From Thalassolituus sp. UBA674 (GTDB lineage: Bacteria > Pseudomonadota > Gammaproteobacteria > Pseudomonadales > Oceanobacteraceae): DNA of 64,000 nucleotides. The translations under genes and the position numbers were made by a program. The notes under the pieces are model-generated. The model saw only the letters and a program-made list of their open reading frames with translations, was not told the origin of the DNA and searched no databases. Below, piece after piece: positions 44,014-53,807 of this stretch; positions within the stretch are counted from its first letter, which is position 1, and each line of letters opens with the position of its first letter. The stretch spans positions 147,373 through 211,372 of the forward strand of contig DBNK01000027.1 in the NCBI GenBank assembly GCA_002298335.1. Direction: 5' to 3'.

Positions 44014-44880
44014 ATGATCAGTAATTCCCCGCGTTCCGCTGACGACATTAAAGCCCGCTATCAATACCCTGACTCCCGTTTTATCCCGGTGAAGGGCATG
44101 AATGTGCATTACCGCGACGTTGGCAGCGGCCCGGTCGTAGTCCTTCTGCATGGTATGTTCGCCTCCCTGCACACCTGGGAAAAGTGGATTGATATTCTCA
44201 AGAAAGACTTCCGCGTGATTGCTCCGGACAACCCGAATTACGGTATGACCGGGCCGCATCCGGAAGCCATGTATCCAGGCATCTACAGTGATTTCCTCGA
44301 AGCCTTTCTTGATGCACTGGAGATTGATCAGTGCATGATGGCAGGTAATTCACTGGGCGGCTGGATGACGTGGGAATTTGCAGCCACCCGCCCCCAGCGG
44401 GTCAGTAAAGTGATTCTGATTGATTCAGCCGGGTATCTGTTTTTCCCGACCCTGACACTGATGCTGCTGGCGTTACCCGGTGCCATCGCCATAACCCGCA
44501 GGATGAAGACGCCGCGCTTTTTCGTGCGCCGGGTTCTGCGCTCAGTTTATGGAAATCCGGAGTTGGTCACCGAAGAGCGCATCGACCTGTACCACGCTAT
44601 GATGCTGCTGCCTGGCAATTTACAGGCAGCCACCAGAGTGGTGCATTACATCCGTAATCATCTGGGTTTCCGCACCGGTCACATTAAAAAAGTGAAGCAA
44701 CCGGCACTGGTGATGTGGGGCGAGAAAGACCGCTGGATTCCACTGCGACATGTCGCCTGCTTCTGTAAGGACATGAAGAACTCAACGTCGGTGACCTACC
44801 CTGAAGCCGGGCACGTACCCATGGAAGAAATTCCGGAAAAATCCGTTGCGGATGCCCGCGCCTTCCTGCTGAAGAAATAA
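44014..44880 (+). CDS. Alpha/beta hydrolase
   Basis: 288 aa. The oxyanion region is VVLLHGMFAS, the nucleophile elbow AGNSLGGWM, the acid probably Asp in WGEKDRWIP, and the base His in AGHVPMEE. A hydrophobic stretch FFPTLTLMLLALPGAIAI lies in the lid region. The substrate is unknown; esterase or lipase-like. Divergent from the RluA-type gene with 57 bp between. Confidence 0.88.
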   Translation: MISNSPRSADDIKARYQYPDSRFIPVKGMNVHYRDVGSGPVVVLLHGMFASLHTWEKWIDILKKDFRVIAPDNPNYGMTGPHPEAMYPGIYSDFLEAFLDALEIDQCMMAGNSLGGWMTWEFAATRPQRVSKVILIDSAGYLFFPTLTLMLLALPGAIAITRRMKTPRFFVRRVLRSVYGNPELVTEERIDLYHAMMLLPGNLQAATRVVHYIRNHLGFRTGHIKKVKQPALVMWGEKDRWIPLRHVACFCKDMKNSTSVTYPEAGHVPMEEIPEKSVADARAFLLKK

Positions 44881-44891
44881 GCCGGCGTCTT

Positions 44892-46538
44892 TCAGGGGGC
44901 GGTGTTGTGCGCGGCCAGCATACCGCCGCCGCCAGCGGTTTCAGCGCCGGCCGGAGACCATTCGCGCAGATACGCCAGATCTGCTTTGAATCCTGCCAGT
45001 TGCGGCAGAGTTTCCGGTAAAACCGGCTGTGCCGGAATCAGCCGTGATTCTCCGGCCGGTATCTGATAGGCCCGCAGGCAGGCACTCTGATAACGGGGCG
45101 TTTCAACCCGGTTCACTACCCACCACTCGGCCTGCAGACGCTCATGAGTAATATCGAGCAGCACAAAGCCGCGGTGGTGGAGATCCACAAATTCGAGATG
45201 TGGCAGCAGCGGCTCCAGCGAGGCCGCCGCCAGCTCTGCCGCGGCTTTCACGCCGATGCCTTCTGAAGTCACTGCCGGAGTCACCAGCTCAACTCCGACC
45301 GGGTCAGCCAATGTGGCAAAGGGATCATCGTGTAACGTCATGGCCCAGCTGGAGTGAATGTCTCCGGTGAGCACCACCCAGTTATCAACCTGATTACGGC
45401 GGATGCTGTCGAACAGCCGCTGCCGTGCGGCCGGGTAACCATCCCACTGATCGTAATTGAACGGCAAGGAGTTGGTACCCAGCTGCCCAACCATCACCTG
45501 CTGCCCGGTCAGTTTCCAGCGGACTCCCTGTTGCTGGGCATCGTTCATGCGCTGGTCCAGCCAGGCTTCCTGCTCATAACCCAGCAGGGTACGGTCAGTG
45601 CGGTTGCGCTCAGCCATGTCAGCAGCCGGTTCATCGCGGCCACACAACCGGGTATCCAGCACGGTCAGATCGAGCAGGTCACCAAAGCGGTAACCACGAT
45701 AAAGGGCGTACAGGTCGGTGCCCGCCGGTTCACGCACCGGCATCCATTCGTAGTAGGCACGCACGGCTGCGTGCAGACGGTCACTCCAGTTGCCTTTGTC
45801 GGCCAGATGATTTTCCGAGCCGCCCTGCCAGGCATTATTGGCCACTTCATGGTCATCCCAGATGACAATGAACGGATGCTGACGGTGCACGGCCTGCGAG
45901 TCTTTATCGGCTTTATAGCAGGCATGACGGGTACGGTAGTCCTGCAGGGTATAGGTCTCTCCCAGTGGCTCATGCACCCGCCCCGTGCGTAAAGAATGAT
46001 CGGTACCGGCGTATTCATAAATGTAATCGCCGAGATGCAGAATCAGGTCGATATCCGTCCGTCCGGCCAGCTCGCGGTAGACGTTGAAATAACCGTGAGT
46101 AAAGTTGGAGCAGGAAGTAAATGCCATGCGCAGATGGTCCAGATGCCCCTGGGGCAGGGTGCGGGTATGCCCGGTATCTGACCAGTGCCCGGCACTTTCA
46201 AAGGCGTAGTAATACTCGCTGGCCGGACTGAGTCCCTGAACGTCAATTTTTACCGTGTAATCACGTTCCGGGCCTGTGATGCCTTCGCCTTCACCGACGA
46301 TATCGGTCAGGGTTTCATCACGTGCAATCAGCCAGCGGTAAGACAGGTATTGACCGTCTTGTTTCGGAGAGATTCGGGTCCAGAGAATCACGGCGTCGGG
46401 TAATGGATCGCCGCTGGCTACCCCGTGACGGAAGGGATAATCCACCGCTTTGCTGCGGCCTGACAGCCCCGGCAGGGCAAAGCCACTGGCAAGACTGTCG
46501 AGCAAAAATTCACGACGCGATAAAGGCATGGAAGCCAC
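44892..46538 (-). CDS. phoD: PhoD-type alkaline phosphatase, Tat-exported
   Basis: 548 aa. Tat signal SRREFLLDSLASGFALPGL at the N-terminus. PhoD motifs in order: VILWTRISP, FTSCSNFTHGYF, LHLGDYIYEYAG, IVIWDDHEVANNAW and VLTGDIHSSW. PhoD enzymes hydrolyse phosphate mono- and diesters in the periplasm with calcium and iron, usually under phosphate limitation; no Pho box was identified in the 173-bp upstream gap. ATG 46529 (MPLSRREF) is an equally good start. Confidence 0.92.
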   Translation of the reverse strand: MASMPLSRREFLLDSLASGFALPGLSGRSKAVDYPFRHGVASGDPLPDAVILWTRISPKQDGQYLSYRWLIARDETLTDIVGEGEGITGPERDYTVKIDVQGLSPASEYYYAFESAGHWSDTGHTRTLPQGHLDHLRMAFTSCSNFTHGYFNVYRELAGRTDIDLILHLGDYIYEYAGTDHSLRTGRVHEPLGETYTLQDYRTRHACYKADKDSQAVHRQHPFIVIWDDHEVANNAWQGGSENHLADKGNWSDRLHAAVRAYYEWMPVREPAGTDLYALYRGYRFGDLLDLTVLDTRLCGRDEPAADMAERNRTDRTLLGYEQEAWLDQRMNDAQQQGVRWKLTGQQVMVGQLGTNSLPFNYDQWDGYPAARQRLFDSIRRNQVDNWVVLTGDIHSSWAMTLHDDPFATLADPVGVELVTPAVTSEGIGVKAAAELAAASLEPLLPHLEFVDLHHRGFVLLDITHERLQAEWWVVNRVETPRYQSACLRAYQIPAGESRLIPAQPVLPETLPQLAGFKADLAYLREWSPAGAETAGGGGMLAAHNTAP

Positions 46539-46711
46539 TCGTGCTGTTCAGCTTTGGCGCTATTTAACGGGCGCCGGATGACAGTGACGTGGCTGTCTTC
46601 TGACAATCCTGTGACAAACCCGCACCATCGCGGTTTTTCCGGCTGTTAAATCCTCCTATACTGGTTTTCACTGATGAAAAATTCTTCCAAACGCGCCAGG
46701 AAATACCGAAT

Positions 46712-48073
46712 ATGTCCGCTGTTCTTGTGTCCGCCTCTGAGGGCACACCGCTTCACCTGATTGAAAAATCCTCTTACGCCAGCTGGCTCGAAGCCCAGCC
46801 AGAAACCACCCAGCAGTGGCTGATTCAGTCCGCTTACCGTGGCAGCGGTGTCAGCCTGATTCCGGGTAATGGCTCCGTGGCTGCAGCCTTGTGTGTCGTT
46901 GAGTCGGTTAACGATTTCTTTGCCTGTGGTCAGCTGGCTTCCACTCTGCCGGCCGGTCAGTATGTGCTGCAGCAGGACTTCACTACCGACACCCTCACGG
47001 CCATTGCCTTTGGCTGGGGCGTGGGTGCTTACCGTTTTGACCGCTACACCACCAAACCAGAAGCCAAAGCAGTGCTGGTTCTGACCGATGAAGTTGCCCT
47101 GGGCCAGGCTGAAAAACTGGTGGAAGGCACCTGCCGCGTCCGTGACCTGATCAACACACCCGCCTCTGACATGATGCCGCAGCACATGTCAGCTGCCGTG
47201 AAATCCATGGCTGACGAATTCGGCGCGCACTTCTCTGAGGTGGTCGGTGATGACCTGCTGACCGAGAATTACCCTATGATTCACGCCGTCGGCCGTGCCA
47301 GCGTGCACCCGCCACGCCTGCTCGATCTGCGCTGGGGTGATGAATCTCACCCGAAAGTCACCCTGGTGGGTAAAGGTATCTGCTTCGACAGCGGCGGCCT
47401 GAACCTGAAACCGGGCGACAATATGCGCCTGATGAAGAAAGACATGGGCGGTGCGGCCAACGCCATTGGTCTGGCCTATCTCATCATGGCGAACAAACTG
47501 CCGGTGCGCCTGCGTCTGCTGGTTGCGGCAGCGGAAAATGCCGTCAGCGGCAATGCCTTCCGCCCGGGCGATGTGCTGCCGACCCGTAAAGGTCTGACGG
47601 TAGAGATCGACAACACCGACGCCGAAGGTCGTCTGGTGCTCTGCGATGCGCTGTTTGAGGGTGCTTCGGAGTCGCCTGAGCTGATGATCGATTTTGCGAC
47701 CCTGACCGGTGCCTGCCGCGTAGCACTGGGAACGGATCTGCCGGGCTTTTTCACCAACCAGAAACCGGTTGCGCTCGGGCTGATGGAAGCCGGGGATCAG
47801 ATCAGTGATCCGGTGTGGAACATGCCCCTCTACCGCCTGTACAAAGAAGCGCTGTCGAGTGACATTGCCGATCTGGTGAATTCGTCCAACGCACCCGGTG
47901 GTGCGATTACAGCGGCCCTGTATCTGGAGGCCTTTGTCGGTGATTGTCCGTGGGTGCACTTCGATATCATGGCGTGGAACCGCCGGGCATTTCCGGGCAA
48001 GCCGGTGGGCGGTGAAGCCATGGGAATGCGTGCGGTATTCCAATACCTGAGTGGTCGTTACTCCACGAACTGA
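46712..48073 (+). CDS. M17-family leucyl aminopeptidase
   Basis: 453 aa. The C-terminal catalytic domain has the family motifs GKGICFDSGGLNLKPGDNM, MKKDMGGAAN and the hallmark NTDAEGRLVLCDAL, holding the two-zinc site and catalytic Lys/Arg. The N-terminal domain is shorter and different from PepA, so it is closer to PepB-like enzymes. Cytosolic peptide turnover. The 3' end overlaps the convergent GAF-EAL gene by 16 bp. Confidence 0.92.
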   Translation: MSAVLVSASEGTPLHLIEKSSYASWLEAQPETTQQWLIQSAYRGSGVSLIPGNGSVAAALCVVESVNDFFACGQLASTLPAGQYVLQQDFTTDTLTAIAFGWGVGAYRFDRYTTKPEAKAVLVLTDEVALGQAEKLVEGTCRVRDLINTPASDMMPQHMSAAVKSMADEFGAHFSEVVGDDLLTENYPMIHAVGRASVHPPRLLDLRWGDESHPKVTLVGKGICFDSGGLNLKPGDNMRLMKKDMGGAANAIGLAYLIMANKLPVRLRLLVAAAENAVSGNAFRPGDVLPTRKGLTVEIDNTDAEGRLVLCDALFEGASESPELMIDFATLTGACRVALGTDLPGFFTNQKPVALGLMEAGDQISDPVWNMPLYRLYKEALSSDIADLVNSSNAPGGAITAALYLEAFVGDCPWVHFDIMAWNRRAFPGKPVGGEAMGMRAVFQYLSGRYSTN

Positions 48074-49371
48074 CGGTCCTTATAGGCATCCTCACTGGGA
48101 CGGCCCAGATAAAAGCCCTGCGCGCGGGTCACACCGAGGGCGCGCAGGCATTTCAGCTCTTCTCTGCGCTCCACCCCTTCAGCAACGATACTGCAGCCGA
48201 TTTCTGAGGCAAACACACTGAGAGAACGCGCCAGTGCGTGGCGGATGCGGTCTTTGTGGATATTCCGTACCAGTGAGATATCCAGTTTGATGATGTCCGG
48301 GCCTAACTCCAGAATATGCTGCAGGCTGGAAAACCCGGCGCCGACGTCATCGATGGCCAGCTTCACATTCATCTGCCGTAACGAATCCAGTGCTGTGCGG
48401 AACCCGGAGTAATCGCAGATCGGAGTATGCTCGGTGATTTCGATCACCAGCGGATGGCTCAGGCTCTCTTCCCGCAGGGTCTGCTCCAGCATACCGTTGA
48501 GTATCAGATCCGGGGAGGCATTCAATGCCAGATACGTTGAACTGTCTGGCGTGCTGAATTTGCGGATTGCCTGACGGATAGCAAACAGCTCCATCTCGGG
48601 CCCCATGTCCACCTGGGTGGCCTCATTGAACCAGACGGATGTGCCGCGGTTGGGGTAGTCCGGAAAACGTGACAGGGCTTCCAGCCCAACAATCCGGCCA
48701 CTGTCGATATCCACCACCGGCTGATAATTCACCACCAGCTGATCGCGGTTCATCACATCCACAATACGGCCACGGATTTCGCGGTTTTCCGAGCGGCTCA
48801 ACAGGCGGCTTTTGAGCAGGCGTCCGGCCATTTCTCCGAAGGACATCAGAAAGCGGTGGTCACGCTCACCCAATGTGAAATCCGGTTTTTCGCCGAAGCA
48901 GCACAGGGTGCCATACAGTGCGCCATCGGGATAACGTACCGGAACCCCCATATAGGAACCGATATTCACATCCGCAGTGGCGGGCAAGGCTGCGGTTTCC
49001 GGATCTTCGCGGGCATCACAGATCACCGGCTTGATCACGCCGTTGACAATGCGGTGGCAGTAGCTCTGCCCCAGTGGCGAAGTAAATCCGGGATGGAAAA
49101 TTTCATCAGGGCGGGAAGAATCGATAAAGCGGAAGACATGACGGTCACCGACGAATTCGGCAATAAACGCGACCTCCATACCGAAATATTCGCGGATCAG
49201 ATGCAATATTTCGGTCAGCTCATCAACATTCTGCGAGGTATCAGTGCCGTGTCTCAGCAGGAACCCGGTGAACAGATCATCACCCGGATCTCCGGAAAGG
49301 GATGCAGACACCTGATGTGACCCCTTGCCTTCTTTCTTGCGGGTACTTCCCTGTGTTCTGCGATTACTCAT
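48058..49371 (-). CDS. GAF-EAL domain cyclic-di-GMP phosphodiesterase
   Basis: 437 aa from ATG 49371 (MSNRRTQGS); the frame extends to 49434. GAF domain at about 45-195 (LGQSYCHRIV, SYMGVPVRYPDGALYGTLCCFG), then a complete EAL domain. Catalytic residues appear present: GLEALSRF, Asn in LALNAS, Glu in IEITEH, the Asp pair in AIDDVGAGFSS, Lys in IKLDIS, Glu in VAEGVE and Gln in QGFYLGRP. It should linearise c-di-GMP in response to a GAF-bound signal. It is the intact counterpart of the degenerate EAL in the FimX-like protein. Confidence 0.9.
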   Translation of the reverse strand: MSNRRTQGSTRKKEGKGSHQVSASLSGDPGDDLFTGFLLRHGTDTSQNVDELTEILHLIREYFGMEVAFIAEFVGDRHVFRFIDSSRPDEIFHPGFTSPLGQSYCHRIVNGVIKPVICDAREDPETAALPATADVNIGSYMGVPVRYPDGALYGTLCCFGEKPDFTLGERDHRFLMSFGEMAGRLLKSRLLSRSENREIRGRIVDVMNRDQLVVNYQPVVDIDSGRIVGLEALSRFPDYPNRGTSVWFNEATQVDMGPEMELFAIRQAIRKFSTPDSSTYLALNASPDLILNGMLEQTLREESLSHPLVIEITEHTPICDYSGFRTALDSLRQMNVKLAIDDVGAGFSSLQHILELGPDIIKLDISLVRNIHKDRIRHALARSLSVFASEIGCSIVAEGVERREELKCLRALGVTRAQGFYLGRPSEDAYKDRQFVE

Positions 49372-49578
49372 AAGTGATCCGCTGCAGTCAGTCACGTCCA
49401 CACACGATGGAAAAAATTCACAGCCTGCGGCCATTGGCTATCCACAGACACACTGACAGTTACTGCATAAATACTGAGAGTCTTTCAGTTTAGAAGGTGT
49501 AACCCGACCACGCCAATCTGTGAAGCTGACTGTCCCGTTCTGTGACGCACCGCGCAGGTAACGATTTTTGCCGGACAA

Positions 49579-49605
49579 AAAAAAGCACCCCGGAGGGTGC
49601 TTTTT
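49579..49605 (-). terminator. ahpF: ahpF terminator
   Basis: GCACCC, loop, GGGTGC with A/T runs on both sides; the longer T-run reads on the minus strand. It lies about 35 bp after the ahpF stop. Confidence 0.88.
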
Positions 49606-49638
49606 GCGGCACAGCGGACCGCCATGACGGCTGTCCGG

Positions 49639-51192
49639 TCAGTTGCGGATCAGATAATCAAATGCGCCGAGTGCTGCGGTTGCACCCGCACCCATTGAGA
49701 TGATGATCTGTTTGTACGGCACATTGGTACAGTCTCCGGCAGCAAAGATACCCGGTACGCTGGTCTGACCATGGTCATCGATCACAATCTCACCACGCTC
49801 GGTCAGCTGCAGGGTCTCCTTCAGGAATTCCGTATTAGGCACCAGACCGATCTGCACAAAGATACCGGCCAGTTCAAGCACGTGAGTCTCATCGGTTGCC
49901 CGGTCTTTGTACTGCAACCCGGTCACCCGCTGACCATCACCCAGCACCTCAGTCGTCATCGCCTGACGGATGATGGTGATGTTCTTGGTGCTCTCAGCTT
50001 TTTTCACCAGGACTGCATCGGCACGCAGGGTGTCAGAGAATTCCAGCACCGTCACATGCTCAACAATACCCGACAGATCAATGGCTGCCTCAATACCCGA
50101 GTTACCTCCACCAATCACTGCGACTTTCTTACCTTTGAACAGCGGACCGTCACAGTGTGGGCAGTAAGCAACCCCCTTAGTGCGGTATTGCTGTTCACCC
50201 GGCACGTTCATTTCTCTCCAGCGCGCACCGGTCGACATGATCAGTGACTTGGTCGCCAGAACCGCACCGTTAGCCAGTTCGACTTCGCTCAGACCGTCCG
50301 GATTCTTGCGTACCGCAACTACCTTCTGGGTCTTCATGATGTCGACGCCGTACTCTTTGACGTGCTCTTCCAGATGAGCCACCAGCTGTGGGCCTTCGGT
50401 GTACTTCACGGAGATGAAGTTCTCAATACCGACGGTGTCAGATACCTGGCCACCGAAGCGCTCGGCGATCAGGCCGGTGCGGATACCTTTACGCGCTGCG
50501 TAAATCGCTGCCGAAGCACCCGCAGGGCCACCACCGACAACAAGCACGTCGAAGGGATCTTTATCCGCCAGCTGAGCTGCTGCTTTCTCGTCGGCATCGT
50601 CATCCACTTTATTGAGGATGTCAGCCAGCCCCATACGGCCATTACCGATCGGCTCACCATTCAGGTACAGGGTAGGCACCGCCATGATGTCACGGTCTTT
50701 CACTTCATCCGGGAACACACCACCATCAATCATGGTGGCTGTCACGTTGGGGTTCAGAACCGCCATCAGGTTAATGGCCTGAACGACATCCGGACAGTTG
50801 TGGCATGACAGCGACACATAGACTTCAAAGTCGAGCTTCTTGCCCAGACTTTTGGCCTGATCCTGCAGCGCCTGATCTTCCTTCGACGGATGACCACCCG
50901 CCTGCAGCAGGGCCAGTACCAGAGACGTGAATTCGTGGCCCATAGGGACACCAGCAAAAGCAACGCGCGCTTCTTTGCCAGCTTCGGTCACCGTCATCAC
51001 CGGCGAGCGGCCGTTAATCGGCGCGTCGGTGGTGCTGAACGACACTTTGTCGTTCAGTTCTGCGATTTCTTTTGCCAGCTCTTCCAGTTCGTTGGATTTC
51101 GCTGTGCCGTTGACGGACACCTGAATCTCAATCGCGTGACGGAGGTTGTTCAGGTAGGCGCCCAGTTGTTGTTTCATGTTTGCATCAAGCAT
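49639..51192 (-). CDS. ahpF: Alkyl hydroperoxide reductase subunit F
   Basis: NADH- and FAD-dependent reductase that recharges AhpC. 517 aa from ATG 51192 (MLDANMKQQLGAYLNNL), matching the E. coli start; a GTG three codons earlier merges with the ribosome-binding site AAAAGGTG. The N-terminal thioredoxin-like pair carries CHNCPD, and the reductase domain has FAD motif VVGGGPAGASAAIYAA, redox centre CPHCDGPLF and NAD motif VIGGGNSGIEAA. It is 81 bp after ahpC on the same strand. A GGCGCC-GCT-GGCGCC hairpin (51247-51261) sits in that gap and may lower ahpF expression relative to ahpC. Confidence 0.97.
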   Translation of the reverse strand: MLDANMKQQLGAYLNNLRHAIEIQVSVNGTAKSNELEELAKEIAELNDKVSFSTTDAPINGRSPVMTVTEAGKEARVAFAGVPMGHEFTSLVLALLQAGGHPSKEDQALQDQAKSLGKKLDFEVYVSLSCHNCPDVVQAINLMAVLNPNVTATMIDGGVFPDEVKDRDIMAVPTLYLNGEPIGNGRMGLADILNKVDDDADEKAAAQLADKDPFDVLVVGGGPAGASAAIYAARKGIRTGLIAERFGGQVSDTVGIENFISVKYTEGPQLVAHLEEHVKEYGVDIMKTQKVVAVRKNPDGLSEVELANGAVLATKSLIMSTGARWREMNVPGEQQYRTKGVAYCPHCDGPLFKGKKVAVIGGGNSGIEAAIDLSGIVEHVTVLEFSDTLRADAVLVKKAESTKNITIIRQAMTTEVLGDGQRVTGLQYKDRATDETHVLELAGIFVQIGLVPNTEFLKETLQLTERGEIVIDDHGQTSVPGIFAAGDCTNVPYKQIIISMGAGATAALGAFDYLIRN

Positions 51193-51273
51193 GAGGTTCA
51201 CCTTTTAAAATTGAGAGTCAGATTCGTGTTAACAGCTTGCCCGGCAGGCGCCGCTGGCGCCCGCTCAGAGTCA

Positions 51274-51831
51274 TCAGATTTTGCCGACCAGATCCAGCGA
51301 CGGTGCCAGCGTGGTTTCCCCTTCCTTCCACTTAGCCGGACAGACTTCACCCGGGTGGGCAGCCACGTACTGTGCCGCTTTCACTTTGCGCAGCAGTTCA
51401 TCGGCGTTCCGTCCCACCCCTTCCGCGGTGATTTCCATAAACTGGATGACGCCCTGAGGGTCGACTAAAAAGGTCGCGCGGTCGGCCAGCCCCTGGCCTT
51501 CACGCATCACACCAAAGTTGTTGGTGATCACGCCGTTGGCATCGCCCAGCATGTAGTAATTGATTTTGCCAATGGTCTCCGACGAATCATGCCATGCCTT
51601 GTGCACGAAATGCGTGTCGGTGGACACAGAATAAACTTCTACACCCAGTTTCTTAAGCTCATCGTAATGATCAGCGACATCACCCAGCTCGGTTGGGCAG
51701 ACGAAGGTAAAGTCGGCGGGATAGAAGAAGAAGATTCCCCATTTTCCTTTGACGTCGGCATCGGACACCTCCACAAATTCACCGGATTTGAAAGCAGTGG
51801 TCTTGAACGGCTTAATCTCAGTATTGATCAT
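51274..51831 (-). CDS. ahpC: Alkyl hydroperoxide reductase subunit C (copy next to ahpF)
   Basis: 185 aa typical 2-Cys peroxiredoxin. Peroxidatic Cys in TFVCPTE (about 47) and resolving Cys in GEVCPAKWKEG (about 165). Reduces peroxides with AhpF. By my count it differs from the second copy at 53808-54365 at 16 of 185 positions. Upstream lies an OxyR-like site with the same spacing as in the second copy. Confidence 0.97.
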   Translation of the reverse strand: MINTEIKPFKTTAFKSGEFVEVSDADVKGKWGIFFFYPADFTFVCPTELGDVADHYDELKKLGVEVYSVSTDTHFVHKAWHDSSETIGKINYYMLGDANGVITNNFGVMREGQGLADRATFLVDPQGVIQFMEITAEGVGRNADELLRKVKAAQYVAAHPGEVCPAKWKEGETTLAPSLDLVGKI

Positions 51832-51865
51832 GTTTTGTTCCTCTGTCAGATCAGTTGATGAATTT

Positions 51866-51931
51866 ATAGTAAGGGAGGGCTTTCGATAATTAAAATTGAT
51901 CTTTTCAAACCAGCAGATAGGTTTTTACTAT
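51866..51931 (-). promoter_or_regulatory. ahpC: OxyR-like operator and promoter of ahpC copy 1
   Basis: Four quads at 11-base steps: ATTG (51895), CAAA (51906), ATAG (51917) and CTAT (51928), fitting the OxyR layout ATAG-N7-CTAT-N7-ATAG-N7-CTAT with some mismatches. On the minus strand a TACTAT -10-like box (51866-51871) lies 24 bp from it. The same arrangement precedes the second ahpC. Confidence 0.7.
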
Positions 51932-51968
51932 AGAACCGTCTGTTTCAGTCTGAGAGCGGATTGCAGGC

Positions 51969-51998
51969 AAAAAAAAGACCCCTTGAAGGGGCCTTTTT
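51969..51998 (-). terminator. Terminator downstream of the desaturase gene
   Basis: A-run, GACCCCTT, loop, AAGGGGCC, T-run. On the minus strand it follows the desaturase stop (52072) by about 75 bp and ends with eight T. It also separates this gene from the ahpC promoter. Confidence 0.88.
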
Positions 51999-52071
51999 AC
52001 GGGTGCTGTGCTGGCAGAGCCTTTCCGGAAACCCTGTTGCAGGGCGTTCCGGCAAAGCAGTCCTGTATCTG

Positions 52072-53184
52072 TCAGGCAGGCTTGGTTTCACCAATCATTG
52101 GTCCGACCGGGCGCTCAGCTTCGACTTTGCCCCAGCGGTTGGCGCGCAGGAAGGTGCCCATGTCGTTGAAACGGATACCGTGTGCACGCAGTACTTCGTG
52201 GGAATCCTTGGCCGCCAGCTGACGGATGTAGAAGGTATCCCGGACGACGAAGTGATGGATCGCATGGGTGCTGCCGAAGTTGAAGCAGAACAGCTGGAAC
52301 GGGGCGAGGTACCACTTGTTCAGAACCTGACACTGCTGCTGGATCACACCTTTCACCACATCACCGTAGTAGTGCATGTTGGAAGAGATCAGGTGCAGAC
52401 AGAACATACGCAGGATGTTTGGCGCGATCAGAGTAACGATCAGCGGCATTGCCCAGACCTGTTGCTCCATCAGCCATGCCGGCCAGGCAATACTGGTACC
52501 CATGGCCGCAGCCACACCGTTGGCAATCACGATCAGCAGGAAGGCGTGCCACACCAGGTAGCAGAAGATACCGTAAGGCAGGTAACTGAACACAGCGATC
52601 AGACGCATGTTGTGCAGGTCTTCTTTGGTGATCTCACCTTCTTTGTAGAGACGCAGTGGCTCCATGATGTGAGCACGGATACGCAGATAGAAACCAATAA
52701 TCAGGTCGCCGGTCATCAGCAGACGACGGATGCCCCACTTCTCACCGTTTGTGATTGCACGTTCTTCCAGATCAGACGCAGTACCGGACATCTTGTGATG
52801 ACGGAAGTGCAGGTGCTTACGGATCCATGGGTTCTGGGTCATCGGGCGGGCAATGTACACACCCAGCATCATGACGTTCAGCCAGAAGCGGTTCTTACGG
52901 AAGTACATGGAGTGGATCAGGTCATGTTCCAGCTCATGCAGCAGTGAAGTCCAGAGTGCGGTCAGAACGATGACAGCCCAGGCTGGCATGATGTCAGCGA
53001 TGTAAAGCCAGGCGTTCAGAGCAACACCGGCCAGGCTGACCAGCATGATAATCATGCCGATGGCATTCTGGTGTTTCACCAGCCAGGGGTGACGCTGCCT
53101 TACTTTATCACTGGCCGCCAGCAGCTCCTTCTGGATCTGCTTGTCTTCCTTCAGCATGGCATCGATATTCTGCGAGTTATCCAT
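52072..53184 (-). CDS. Membrane fatty acid desaturase
   Basis: 370 aa with at least four hydrophobic segments and the three histidine boxes of di-iron desaturases or hydroxylases: HELEHDLIH, HLHFRHHK and THAIHH. Introduces double bonds into, or hydroxylates, acyl or alkane-type substrates; the exact one is not predictable. It lies between two ahpC copies, all on the same strand. The 620-bp AT-rich region upstream suggests strong regulation. Confidence 0.85.
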   Translation of the reverse strand: MDNSQNIDAMLKEDKQIQKELLAASDKVRQRHPWLVKHQNAIGMIIMLVSLAGVALNAWLYIADIMPAWAVIVLTALWTSLLHELEHDLIHSMYFRKNRFWLNVMMLGVYIARPMTQNPWIRKHLHFRHHKMSGTASDLEERAITNGEKWGIRRLLMTGDLIIGFYLRIRAHIMEPLRLYKEGEITKEDLHNMRLIAVFSYLPYGIFCYLVWHAFLLIVIANGVAAAMGTSIAWPAWLMEQQVWAMPLIVTLIAPNILRMFCLHLISSNMHYYGDVVKGVIQQQCQVLNKWYLAPFQLFCFNFGSTHAIHHFVVRDTFYIRQLAAKDSHEVLRAHGIRFNDMGTFLRANRWGKVEAERPVGPMIGETKPA

Positions 53185-53734
53185 AGCAAACTCCGGTCAG
53201 CACGAAGCTGTCAGTATTAATAATCAGAAAATGGGAGAACACAGTCGTTCAGGTGTGTAAAAAATACTAATTTAGTTGTTATATCGTGTAAACCGCACAC
53301 AGCAGATAAATACCCTTCCAGAATGTAAATTTTTGGCATTAAGTCACCCCTTTAATCGACATATTGTCAGACAAGCCAACAAAATAAAAAATATTACTCT
53401 TTATTTTTCAATGACTTAACTTTTACCATGGTACAATCAGAGTCAGATTATCGACAGTTACTCATTGTCAGTTATGTCATCATAAAACCCCCTTGATGAC
53501 CGGTTACAAACCCGTTACAAAAGGCCTTTCAGGGTATTTAATGAAGGGCAATATGATTGTCTTACAATAATACTGAACAACAAAATAACAGATATCCGCA
53601 GATATATTCCGGATATAAATATATTCATTCAATATGAATGTCCTACAATATCGATATCGGATTAATAGAAACACGGATATAAAAAAATACCCGTTTTAAG
53701 GATATTACGGAGGGCAGATTGAGTGTCACGGCAA
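53185..53734. other. AT-rich upstream region of the desaturase gene with a 20-bp direct repeat
   Basis: No gene seen. Noticeably lower GC than its surroundings. A 20-bp sequence occurs twice with two differences: 53550-53569 (AATATGATTGTCTTACAATA) and 53631-53650 (AATATGAATGTCCTACAATA), 81 bp apart. Several short ATATC/GATAT palindromic pieces lie between and after them. Probably promoter and regulator sites for the desaturase. Confidence 0.55.
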
Positions 53735-53763
53735 CAAAAAACCGGCCTGTAGCCGGTTTTCTG
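53735..53763 (-). terminator. ahpC: Terminator of ahpC copy 2
   Basis: ACCGGC, short loop, GCCGGT with an A-run before and TTTT after; on the minus strand it ends in six T. It lies about 45 bp after the gene stop. Confidence 0.88.
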
Positions 53764-53807
53764 TTATGACTGGGCGGTGTCCAGAGACACCGCAGACAGA
53801 CGCAGGA

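Noticed and set aside
43957..44259. N-terminal extension of the RluA-type synthase
   Set aside because: The extra 100 residues lie antisense to the clearly coding hydrolase gene, and no family member has them.
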